From positions 1 to 9,352 of the forward strand of contig CAYXKC010000063.1 of assembly GCA_964465295.1 (NCBI GenBank): a stretch of DNA of 9,352 bases. The letters are read 5' to 3'. The stretch's first letter is position 1. Every line of letters begins with the position of its first letter. The notes under the pieces are model-generated. The model was given only the letters and a program-made list of their open reading frames with translations, ran no database searches and was not told where the DNA came from. Origin of the DNA: Methanolacinia sp964465295 (lineage in GTDB: Archaea > Halobacteriota > Methanomicrobia > Methanomicrobiales > Methanomicrobiaceae). This document shows positions 1 to 5,250 of this stretch, one piece after another. The position numbers were made by a program, and so were the translations under genes.

Positions 1-266
1 TATGTGCGGAGCTTGAAGTGATAGTTCATCCTTCCGAGTTCCTTCATAAGTTTACGGTTAACGTTCATACGTGCGGCTTCAAGAGCCTTGTGCTGGATCT
101 GGCATGCTTCCTCTGCAAGAATCGAAACTTCTACAGGGAATTGTTCCTTCGGATTGCCCATGTTGAACTGAACAATCTTCGAACCGGGCACACCACCCAT
201 ATATTCTCGCCTTGTATACGCCCTTTTTGATATGGCTCTGTACATTTTCGCGGGTTTTCGGACCAT
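1..266 (-). CDS. rpl10e: Large-subunit ribosomal protein L10e, N-terminal 88 residues (truncated by window edge)
   Basis: Reading the minus strand from the ATG at 266-264 gives 88 residues with no stop before the window edge. They begin MVRKPAKMYR and continue through TRREYMGGVPGSKIVQF and a MGN motif to an EAARMNVNRKL helix, the conserved N-terminal half of archaeal/eukaryotic L10e (the counterpart of bacterial L16). In this family the protein sits near the central protuberance of the 50S subunit and helps place A-site tRNA. A GAGGAG ribosome binding site lies 10 bases upstream of the ATG (277-282), and a TATA-like box at 310-317 gives the gene its own promoter, although it follows the ABC importer genes in the same direction. 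The C-terminal half lies outside the window. The family assignment is very secure from motif recall alone. Confidence 0.96.
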   Translation of the reverse strand, partial: MVRKPAKMYRAISKRAYTRREYMGGVPGSKIVQFNMGNPKEQFPVEVSILAEEACQIQHKALEAARMNVNRKLMKELGRMNYHFKLRT

Positions 267-299
267 TTCTAAAAAACTCCTCGCTATCTAATGTGCTAT

Positions 300-305
300 A
301 AAAAA
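300..305 (-). terminator. Possible oligo-T terminator of the ABC importer operon
   Basis: The minus strand has a run of six T at 305-300, about 40 bases past the stop codon of the ATPase gene. Archaeal transcription commonly ends at such T runs without a hairpin. The run lies between the L10e TATA box and its predicted start site, so if it ends importer transcripts it does so inside the next promoter. The evidence is weak, because T runs are frequent between genes here. Confidence 0.3.
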
Positions 306-309
306 TGGG

Positions 310-317
310 GATATAAA
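310..317 (-). promoter_or_regulatory. TATA box of the L10e gene
   Basis: On the minus strand this reads TTTATATC, close to the archaeal TATA consensus. Its centre is about 47 bases from the L10e ATG. A start site some 25 bases downstream would fall near 288 and leave a leader of about 20 bases containing the GAGGAG ribosome binding site. A second AT-rich match (TTTATTA) lies just upstream. The transcription start is inferred, not observed. Confidence 0.6.
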
Positions 318-344
318 CTAATAAACCTAACTATCTCCGGACGA

Positions 345-1106
345 TCAAATCCTGACCTCTTCCATAAGTGAGAGTACACGGCGCCTGAGAACAGCGAATT
401 CGGGGTCGGTCCTCTCGCGGATCCGGGGAAGATCGATATCTATTATCTCCTTTATCCTCCCTGGCCTCGGGGAGAGGACGATAATCCGGTCCGAGAGAAA
501 TACCGCTTCATCGACGCTGTGGGTTACAAAGAGGATCGTCTTTTTGGTCTTTTCCCAGATCTCCAAAAGCTCCTTCTGCATCATATTCCTCGTCTGGGCG
601 TCGAGGGCGCCGAAGGGTTCGTCCATCAAAAGGACCTCGGGATTGTTTGCAAGTGCACGGGCGATTGCAACCCTCTGGCGCATACCGCCGGAGAGCTCAT
701 GCGGGTATGCCTTCCCGAATCCCTCGAGATTGACCAGGTCCAGGTACTCTTCGACGATACCCGTCTTCTCCGCCTTATCAACGCCCTTCATCGTAAGGCC
801 GAACCCGATATTGTCCGAGACATTCAGCCACGGGAACAACGAATACTCCTGAAAGACCATCCCGCGCCCCGGGCCGGGACCCTCAACAGGCTTTCCGTCG
901 AGAGTTATGCCTCCGGATGTGGGAAAGTCGAGTCCCGCGATTATCCTGAGCAGTGTCGTCTTTCCGCACCCGGAAGGGCCGACCAGGCACACGAACTCCT
1001 TGTCTTCTATATGAAGACTGATGTTGTCAAGAGCGGTTACGGCCCCCGACTCGTCGCCTTCCTTTGAAAAGACCCTCGTTAGGTCTTTAATATCAACCGC
1101 AGCCAT
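345..1106 (-). CDS. ABC transporter ATPase, nitrate/sulfonate/taurine (SsuB/TauB) class
   Basis: This 253-residue cytoplasmic ATPase powers the importer encoded with it. All nucleotide-binding motifs are intact: Walker A GPSGCGKTT (43-51), Q-loop Gln86 in VFQEYSLFPW, ABC signature LSGGMRQRVAIARA (138-151), Walker B VLLMDEPFGALD (158-169) and switch His196 in FVTHSVDEA. The QEYSLFPW and RPGRI segments and the length are typical of the SsuB/TauB/NrtD group (COG1116). The frame stays open 68 codons further upstream, but that part is the permease gene read in another frame. The chosen ATG (1106-1104) is preceded by GGAGGAG at 1115-1121 with an 8-base spacer and overlaps the permease stop as TAATG, a translational coupling arrangement. 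The ribosome binding site is formed by the permease's own last codons. The family is certain; the substrate is not. Confidence 0.95.
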   Translation of the reverse strand: MAAVDIKDLTRVFSKEGDESGAVTALDNISLHIEDKEFVCLVGPSGCGKTTLLRIIAGLDFPTSGGITLDGKPVEGPGPGRGMVFQEYSLFPWLNVSDNIGFGLTMKGVDKAEKTGIVEEYLDLVNLEGFGKAYPHELSGGMRQRVAIARALANNPEVLLMDEPFGALDAQTRNMMQKELLEIWEKTKKTILFVTHSVDEAVFLSDRIIVLSPRPGRIKEIIDIDLPRIRERTDPEFAVLRRRVLSLMEEVRI

Positions 1107-1903
1107 TATTCGTTCTCCTCCCACCATCCAAGCCCGTGCTTTTTGACAAAATACCGAAAGACCATATCGATTACAAGACCGATCAGGCCCAGCACGAGCA
1201 TATATACAACTACGCTCGGCATCTGGTGGAGATTGTAATATGTCCACAGGTTCTTGCCGAGCCCGTACTTCCCGCCGCCCGCACCGAAGATCTCCGCACC
1301 GACAAGGCACATCCAGCCGATGCCCATCGAGATCCTGACCCCGGATATTATCGAGGGAAGTGATGACGGAAATGCAATCCGCCTGATAAGGCCCAGGTTC
1401 CCCGTGCAGCCAAGCACCTTCCCGGCCTCGATAAACACCCTGGGCACGTTCCTAAATCCGGTGTACGTATTGATCAGGATCGGAAAAACTGCGCCGATGA
1501 AGATGATGAAACCGGCAGAGGCGTCTGTCAGCCCGAACCATATGATCGCAAAAGGAATCCATGCAAGCGGAGGTATCGGGCGGAGTATCTCGATTATCGG
1601 ATTTACCGCCTTATCAAAGTCCCTGAACCATCCCATCGCGATCCCGAGAGGAATCCCGACAACAAGAGCGGCCCCGATCCCCATTGCAAAGTGAATCAGA
1701 CTCTTGTACAGGTCTACAAAGAGCGTCCCTCTTGGACCGAAAGAGACCTTATAGAGGGCTTCAAGGACATCTGAAAAACTCGGCAGTATGAACGGGTCCC
1801 CCACAACGAACTCTGCCACAAGCTGCCATAATACGATTACGGCGACTACCGCGGCTGCGGGGAGGAGATATTTTTTGTGCTTTTTATATGTATTTTCAAA
1901 CAT
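1106..1903 (-). CDS. ABC transporter permease, nitrate/sulfonate/taurine (SsuC/TauC) class
   Basis: This 265-residue inner-membrane permease forms the channel of the importer. About six hydrophobic segments can be seen, roughly at residues 12-30, 65-92, 108-124, 128-147, 187-208 and 230-253. The cytoplasmic EAA loop that contacts the ATPase is at about 159-188 (EAGKVLGCTGNLGLIRRIAF, then PSSLPSIISG). The LPSFSDVLEAL segment near the N-terminus and the LRPIPPLAWIPFAIIWFG stretch are typical of the SsuC/TauC group (BPD_transp_1 domain). The ATG at 1903-1901 has only a modest AGGA site six bases upstream. The stop codon overlaps the ATPase start by one base. The gene follows the binding-protein gene after a 98-base gap, so it is probably on the same transcript, perhaps at a lower level. 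Confidence 0.95.
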   Translation of the reverse strand: MFENTYKKHKKYLLPAAAVVAVIVLWQLVAEFVVGDPFILPSFSDVLEALYKVSFGPRGTLFVDLYKSLIHFAMGIGAALVVGIPLGIAMGWFRDFDKAVNPIIEILRPIPPLAWIPFAIIWFGLTDASAGFIIFIGAVFPILINTYTGFRNVPRVFIEAGKVLGCTGNLGLIRRIAFPSSLPSIISGVRISMGIGWMCLVGAEIFGAGGGKYGLGKNLWTYYNLHQMPSVVVYMLVLGLIGLVIDMVFRYFVKKHGLGWWEENE

Positions 1904-1960
1904 TATCGGTCCTGTGAAGAATATTTCCGGGTGGCTGACTCCTGAACAGGCAGGAACAAA

Positions 1961-1980
1961 CTATTCTTTAAGAATAATAG
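1961..1980 (-). repeat. Intercistronic inverted repeat between binding-protein and permease genes
   Basis: The 98-base gap (1904-2001) contains ATTCTT-T-AAGAAT at 1963-1975, an inverted repeat with 6-bp arms whose flanks (CTATT and AATAG) extend the pairing with a small bulge. Its one-base centre means an RNA hairpin would have to open some of the inner pairs. A second short hairpin, TCCTG/CAGGA with a 6-base loop, is at 1940-1955. A run of six T follows the binding-protein stop on the minus strand (1994-1989). Together these could stabilise the binding-protein mRNA or cause partial termination before the membrane genes. This is inference; the arms are short and AT-rich and may arise by chance. 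Confidence 0.35.
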
Positions 1981-2001
1981 CTGAAGATAAAAAAGTGTTT
2001 T

Positions 2002-3042
2002 TCAGGCTGGTGCAGTTGCCTGTTCATAGAACCTGAGATCGAATATCTCGTCCTTTGTCAGGGGAGTCTCGATATATCCAAGTTCTTTCTGGACGCTTAC
2101 ATAGTCCATAACACCGTCGACGATCAGGTTCGGATCAGAGACCCATGAACCGTCCCAGTTCTCAATGGACTTTAGTGCAATCTCTTTTGTGTTCTTTGTA
2201 TAGCCTGCATAGATCTCTGCCGCCTCTTCAGGGTTTGCGAGGTTGTAATCTGTTGCTTTCATGTGGGTCCTGATAAGCCGGGTTACAAGCTCCGGGCTCT
2301 CTGCGATCAGCTTGTCGCTGACGACAAGAACGCAGCAGGGGTGGTTCGGCTTCATCTCGCCCGACCATACGACTATCTTTCCGTTGCCTTCTTCAGCGAG
2401 TGTGGTTGGTGAGGGCGAAGGGAGGAATGTTCCGTCGATCTGGCCGGCTGTCATCGCCGTGATTGCATCGCCGGGGCCCATCGGCAGGACGTCGACCTCT
2501 CCTTTCTTAAGATTTTCACCGATTGTTAAGTTGTTTGAGGCAAGCCACTGCCTGAGTATCGTATCCTGGATCGTCCCGGACGGGAAGGTTGCAATCTTTG
2601 TTCCCTTAAGGTCTTCAGGACTGTTGTATTCAAGATCCGGTCTTACAACGAGTGCCGAACCCTGGGTCTGGACGGCTGCAACGATCTTTGCGTCAAGCCC
2701 TGTCGAGAGTGCGGCTACTACAGGTGCTGCACCCACATAAGCGACATCTATCTCACCTGCGAGCATAGCCTGCATCTCGGGAGCTCCTGTTGGAAAGAGC
2801 ATCTCGTTCTTCGCGGCATCTGTGGTATAACCGTAGGATTTGATATCCTCAGCCCACCATCCCTTCTCCATTGCAGTCATATATGCAATCTGGTGGGTGC
2901 TCGGCTGGTACCCGAAGTTGAGCTGTTTCAGGTCCGCGTCCCCGGCCTTGCCGGAATTATCCCCTGTACCGGTACAGCCGGCACAGATTACAGCCGCTGC
3001 AAAGACGACTGCAAGAACAAACATTACTGGAATTTTTTTCAT
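2002..3042 (-). CDS. Substrate-binding lipoprotein of ABC importer, NMT1/SsuA/TauA-like
   Basis: This 346-residue protein is the external binding component of the importer. It starts with a lipoprotein signal peptide: MKK, a hydrophobic core at about 7-20, and a lipobox ending CAGC with the lipidated Cys23. The -3 residue is Cys rather than the usual Leu. A short Gly/Ser/Asp linker follows. The mature part has the type II binding fold of the SsuA/TauA/NMT1 families: LNFGYQPSTHQIAYMTAMEKG (41-61), EMQAMLAGEIDVAYVGAAPV (89-108), SPEDLKGTKIATFPSGT (141-157) and NHPCCVLVVSDKLI (233-246). A GTG three codons upstream is in frame, but it is part of the GGTGATC ribosome binding site, so the ATG at 3042-3040 is preferred. 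It is the first gene of the importer operon. Nitrate, taurine, other sulfonates or a pyrimidine-type ligand remain possible; the sequence does not decide. Confidence 0.92.
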   Translation of the reverse strand: MKKIPVMFVLAVVFAAAVICAGCTGTGDNSGKAGDADLKQLNFGYQPSTHQIAYMTAMEKGWWAEDIKSYGYTTDAAKNEMLFPTGAPEMQAMLAGEIDVAYVGAAPVVAALSTGLDAKIVAAVQTQGSALVVRPDLEYNSPEDLKGTKIATFPSGTIQDTILRQWLASNNLTIGENLKKGEVDVLPMGPGDAITAMTAGQIDGTFLPSPSPTTLAEEGNGKIVVWSGEMKPNHPCCVLVVSDKLIAESPELVTRLIRTHMKATDYNLANPEEAAEIYAGYTKNTKEIALKSIENWDGSWVSDPNLIVDGVMDYVSVQKELGYIETPLTKDEIFDLRFYEQATAPA

Positions 3043-3045
3043 AAC

Positions 3046-3052
3046 GATCACC
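3046..3052 (-). promoter_or_regulatory. Ribosome binding site that decides the binding-protein start
   Basis: The minus strand reads GGTGATC, seven bases complementary to the conserved archaeal 16S 3' end (GATCACC). Only three bases separate it from the ATG at 3042, which in this register equals the usual spacing for a GGAGG core. The in-frame GTG at 3051-3049 lies inside this site and is therefore unlikely to be the start. Confidence 0.65.
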
Positions 3053-3062
3053 AGAGATCTCT
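3053..3062. repeat. Perfect 10-bp palindrome at the 5' end of the importer operon
   Basis: AGAGATCTCT is a perfect palindrome directly upstream of the binding-protein ribosome binding site. Flanking GATC copies are at 3046-3049 and 3065-3068, one base off from symmetric. If transcription starts near 3070, the palindrome lies in the leader and could be an operator or a small RNA hairpin next to the ribosome binding site. Its function is inferred only from position. Confidence 0.35.
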
Positions 3063-3089
3063 TTGATCTTTACAAGATGGAACACGCGA

Positions 3090-3099
3090 TATTAATAAA
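3090..3099 (-). promoter_or_regulatory. TATA-like box of the ABC importer operon
   Basis: The minus strand reads TTTATTAATA, about 52 bases upstream of the binding-protein ATG. That predicts a start near 3070 and a leader of about 28 bases. The region 3088-3116 is very AT-rich, and an alternative TATATAA match lies at about 3108-3115, so the exact box is uncertain. Confidence 0.45.
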
Positions 3100-3132
3100 T
3101 TATTTAATTATATACAGGATTTTTCCCTGACA

Positions 3133-3145
3133 GGACACATTGTCC
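3133..3145. repeat. Inverted repeat GGACA-N3-TGTCC in the divergent promoter region
   Basis: Two 5-bp arms, GGACA and TGTCC, are separated by CAT. The repeat lies upstream of both divergent promoters, about 35 bases behind the importer TATA region and about 60 bases ahead of the TATA-like box of the plus-strand gene. Size and symmetry suit a dimeric regulator, but a single 13-base repeat could be chance. No regulator gene is present in the window. Confidence 0.3.
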
Positions 3146-3200
3146 CCGGAGATTTGCCCTTTTAAGGAAGTATCCAATCAGAAAATTTGACAATAAGAAG

Positions 3201-3208
3201 TTTATTTG
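3201..3208 (+). promoter_or_regulatory. TATA-like box for the Ig-like protein gene
   Basis: TTTATTTG, in an A/T-rich context, is centred about 26 bases before the ATG at 3230. Archaeal transcription usually begins 22-27 bases after the box, so the start would coincide with the start codon. This fits the lack of any Shine-Dalgarno match before that ATG. Confidence 0.4.
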
Positions 3209-3229
3209 AAAAAAGCATATGTTTTAGCA

Positions 3230-3658
3230 ATGAACCAGACCGGCCGAAGATCCGAAAGCAGCGCAGCCCCTTTCACGATCAGGTACTCCCCTGAAAGCGG
3301 CTATAAGGCGTCCAAAGGCCAGAGGCTCGAGATGAAGCTCGAGATAATTCCCAACAACGGATTCTTAGGCCCCGTGGATGTGAAGCTCAGGGTGAAGGTC
3401 CCCGATCCCGCAGTAGGGATCTTTATGATCTACGATCAGGTGATAGACCTCGGAAGGTGCAGCCATCCTTACAGCCCGCTCTGCTACACCCAGGATCTCG
3501 ACCCCGACAATCCGCCGGAAGGATATGAGTTTGTCAAAAAGGCATATTCTGCGGCAAAGAGGATGAAGATCGAATCGATCGATGTCCATATTCATGTACA
3601 GGCATCCGGCGGCGGATTCGTCTGCGAGGAGAGGCCGCAGTACAAAGTAATTTTTTAA
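3230..3658 (+). CDS. Uncharacterised 142-residue protein with an Ig-like beta-sandwich signature
   Basis: I do not recognise a named family. Residues 15-58 read FTIRYSPESGYKASKGQ, then alternating beta strands, then IIPNNGF-LGPVDVKLRV. This is the spacing of Ig-like domains in many surface proteins, where a strand pair is followed by a PxNGFxGxVxL turn and strand. Strand-like segments also occur at 64-75 and 114-125, with YKVIF at the C-terminus; a helix is likely at about 100-112. Cysteines are at 77, 85 and 132. There is no signal peptide or membrane segment, so it is predicted cytoplasmic, unlike most relatives of this fold. A TTG eight codons upstream (3206) keeps the frame open, but neither start has a ribosome binding site and the ATG fits a leaderless transcript. 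It is divergent from the ABC importer. Codon use matches the neighbours. It is a real gene with fair certainty; its function is unknown. Confidence 0.75.
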   Translation: MNQTGRRSESSAAPFTIRYSPESGYKASKGQRLEMKLEIIPNNGFLGPVDVKLRVKVPDPAVGIFMIYDQVIDLGRCSHPYSPLCYTQDLDPDNPPEGYEFVKKAYSAAKRMKIESIDVHIHVQASGGGFVCEERPQYKVIF

Positions 3659-3665
3659 TCTTTTT
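3651..3665 (+). terminator. T-rich terminator after the Ig-like protein gene
   Basis: Two T runs (3651-3656, overlapping the stop codon, and 3661-3665) sit at the end of the gene. Such runs are typical archaeal intrinsic terminators. The next gene has its own TATA box, which supports an end here. Confidence 0.5.
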
Positions 3666-3678
3666 CGGGGACGCCTTT

Positions 3679-3696
3679 GCGGATTTTATAATCCGC
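3679..3696 (+). repeat. Perfect 7-bp hairpin between the Ig-like gene and argH
   Basis: GCGGATT (3679-3685) and AATCCGC (3690-3696) pair perfectly around a TTAT loop. An outer CGGG/CCCG pairing (3666-3669 with 3697-3700) can extend it across an internal bulge. It lies downstream of the T-rich stop and about 30 bases before the argH TATA box. It could protect the 3' end of the upstream mRNA, assist termination, or be a binding site upstream of argH. No T run follows directly, so it is not a classical bacterial terminator. Confidence 0.5.
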
Positions 3697-3728
3697 CCCG
3701 GCCCTTCTTTCACTCATTTATCGTCGCC

Positions 3729-3737
3729 TTAAATATG
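3729..3737 (+). promoter_or_regulatory. TATA box of the argH-gatD-gatE operon
   Basis: TTAAATATG lies about 39 bases (centre to ATG) before argH. Transcription would begin around 3758, leaving a very short leader that just includes the AGGAG ribosome binding site (3759-3763, 8 bases before the ATG). Confidence 0.55.
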
Positions 3738-3771
3738 CTCCGGGTCATACAATTAGTCAGGAGTGCAGATT

Positions 3772-5250
3772 ATGAGCAAAGATCCTTTGAGGGAGGGAAG
3801 GCTTGGCGACGGCCGTCCGCCCGAAGTCTGGAGTTATCTCTCGTCCCGGGAGGCCGACGTCTTCATCGGAGAGGCCGATATACTGGTCGATATCGCCCAC
3901 CTTCTGATGCTGGAGAGGCAGGAGATCATCGGCACGGATCCGGCAGGAAAGATTATGGCCGTCCTGCTGGACCTCTATAAAGGCGGCCTGCCGGAGTCCG
4001 TATTCGACGAGAAATACGAAGACGTCCATGCAGGAATCGAGGCGCTGCTGATCGAAAAGACCGGGATCGATACCGGCGGCAGGCTTCATATGGGAAGGTC
4101 GAGAAACGACGAGGTCGCAACATGCGCAAGGGTGCGGCTGAAAGAAGACCTTGCAGAGATCATGTCCGGGATTATCAAAGCCAGGGAGATCCTTATCGAA
4201 AAGGCCGGGGAGAACCTGGAGTCGTATATGCCCGGCTTCACCCACCTCCAGCATGCCCAGCCGACGACGCTCGCCCATTACCTTATGAACTACGAGCAGG
4301 CGCTCGGAAGGGACTTCGAGAGGTTCGGGGATGCCTTCCTCAGGCTCGACTTATGCCCACTCGGTGCGGCGGCCTTCGCCTCCACCGGGTATGCGATCGA
4401 CAGGGAATATACAGCAGAGCTTCTCGGGTTCTCAGGCGTTCTTGAGAACTCAATGGACTGCGTATCGGGAAGGGATGTATTCATAGAGGTCATCTCCGCG
4501 TGCTCCATCATGATGACGACACTCTCGCGGATGTGCGAGGAGCTTATACTCTGGAGCTCTTCTTTCGTGAATTTCGTCGAGCTCCCGGACGAATACTGTT
4601 CTACGAGCTCGATAATGCCGCAGAAGAAGAACCCCGACTGTGCGGAGATCATGAGAGGAAAGGCGGGGTCGGCCATGGGTGCGCTTACGGCGTCGCTTGC
4701 AATCGTAAAAAGCCTCCCGATGAGCTACAACCGCGACATGCAGGACCTCTGGCCTCACCTCTGGCGGACGGTCGGGGATACGAAGACATCCCTCGCAATA
4801 ATCGCAGGTATGGCAGGTTCGGCCTCGTTCAACCTGGAGAGGATGTCTGAAGAGGCTGGCAGGGGCTTTTCAACTGCAACCGAGCTTGCCGACGTCATGG
4901 TCAGGGAGTTCGGGCTTTCATTCAGGACCGCACACGGAATTACAGGCAGGGCCGTGCGGATGAAGAAGATCGATATCGACACCCTCGAGGATGCGGCAGG
5001 AGAGATCGCCGGCATCTCGCTGAAGGAGCTCGGGATGACGGAAAAAGACGTTTCACGGGCGCTCGATGTCGCGTACTCGGTAAATGCAAGGAAGGCGACG
5101 GGAGGCCCGGCGCCGGATGCGGTTAAGGCGGCGATTTCAGGCAAAAGATCTGCACTAAAAGAGGACACTTTGTGGATAGACGATATGATAAAGATGAATA
5201 ACGAGGCGAAGAGCAGGATGATAAAGAAGGCAGAGGAGCTGATCGGTTGA
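3772..5250 (+). CDS. argH: Argininosuccinate lyase
   Basis: This 492-residue cytoplasmic enzyme splits argininosuccinate into arginine and fumarate, the last step of arginine synthesis, and normally works as a homotetramer. It has the three conserved regions of the fumarase/aspartase superfamily: HMGRSRNDEV (106-115), FTHLQHAQPTT (156-166, with the catalytic His161) and the flexible loop SSIMPQKKNPD (279-289, with the catalytic Ser). The PROSITE pattern for that loop begins Gly-Ser; here Thr278 replaces the Gly. The N-terminal GRL/VWSYLSSREAD/DILVDIAH segments and the total length match ArgH. The ATG at 3772 has AGGAG eight bases upstream; an in-frame GTG at 3763 overlaps that site and is rejected. 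It is the first gene of an operon, and its TGA stop overlaps the gatD start codon. The identification is secure. Confidence 0.97.
   Translation: MSKDPLREGRLGDGRPPEVWSYLSSREADVFIGEADILVDIAHLLMLERQEIIGTDPAGKIMAVLLDLYKGGLPESVFDEKYEDVHAGIEALLIEKTGIDTGGRLHMGRSRNDEVATCARVRLKEDLAEIMSGIIKAREILIEKAGENLESYMPGFTHLQHAQPTTLAHYLMNYEQALGRDFERFGDAFLRLDLCPLGAAAFASTGYAIDREYTAELLGFSGVLENSMDCVSGRDVFIEVISACSIMMTTLSRMCEELILWSSSFVNFVELPDEYCSTSSIMPQKKNPDCAEIMRGKAGSAMGALTASLAIVKSLPMSYNRDMQDLWPHLWRTVGDTKTSLAIIAGMAGSASFNLERMSEEAGRGFSTATELADVMVREFGLSFRTAHGITGRAVRMKKIDIDTLEDAAGEIAGISLKELGMTEKDVSRALDVAYSVNARKATGGPAPDAVKAAISGKRSALKEDTLWIDDMIKMNNEAKSRMIKKAEELIG
5233..5238 (+). promoter_or_regulatory. Ribosome binding site supporting the TTG start of gatD
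   Basis: GAGGAG inside the last argH codons lies eight bases before the TTG at 5247-5249. No ATG or GTG in this frame precedes the conserved N-terminal domain, so the site and the TTGA overlap with the argH stop together fix an unusual TTG start. Confidence 0.7.

Noticed and set aside
18..230. 70-residue plus-strand open frame at the left edge
   Set aside because: It lies opposite the L10e gene, whose minus-strand translation is unmistakable.
519..1067. 182-residue open frame on the plus strand opposite the ATPase
   Set aside because: Antisense shadow of a strongly conserved gene; no ribosome binding site and no recognisable domain.
1107..1310. N-terminal extension of the ATPase (68 extra residues from an upstream Met)
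   Set aside because: It is the permease gene read in another frame. It is Arg/Cys-rich, unlike any ABC ATPase, and the ATG at 1106 has an ideal ribosome binding site and a TAATG overlap.
3043..3051. GTG start for the binding protein three codons upstream
   Set aside because: The GTG is part of the GGTGATC ribosome binding site for the ATG at 3042.
3206..3229. TTG start adding eight residues to the Ig-like protein
   Set aside because: There is no ribosome binding site before it and the TATA-like box overlaps it. It cannot be fully excluded without transcript data.
3763..3771. GTG start for argH three codons upstream
   Set aside because: It overlaps the AGGAG site that is well spaced for the ATG at 3772.
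3757..4278. 173-residue open frame on the minus strand opposite argH
   Set aside because: Antisense shadow of argH; similar long shadows occur opposite gatD (5655-6194) and gatE (6861-7346), as expected for this codon bias.
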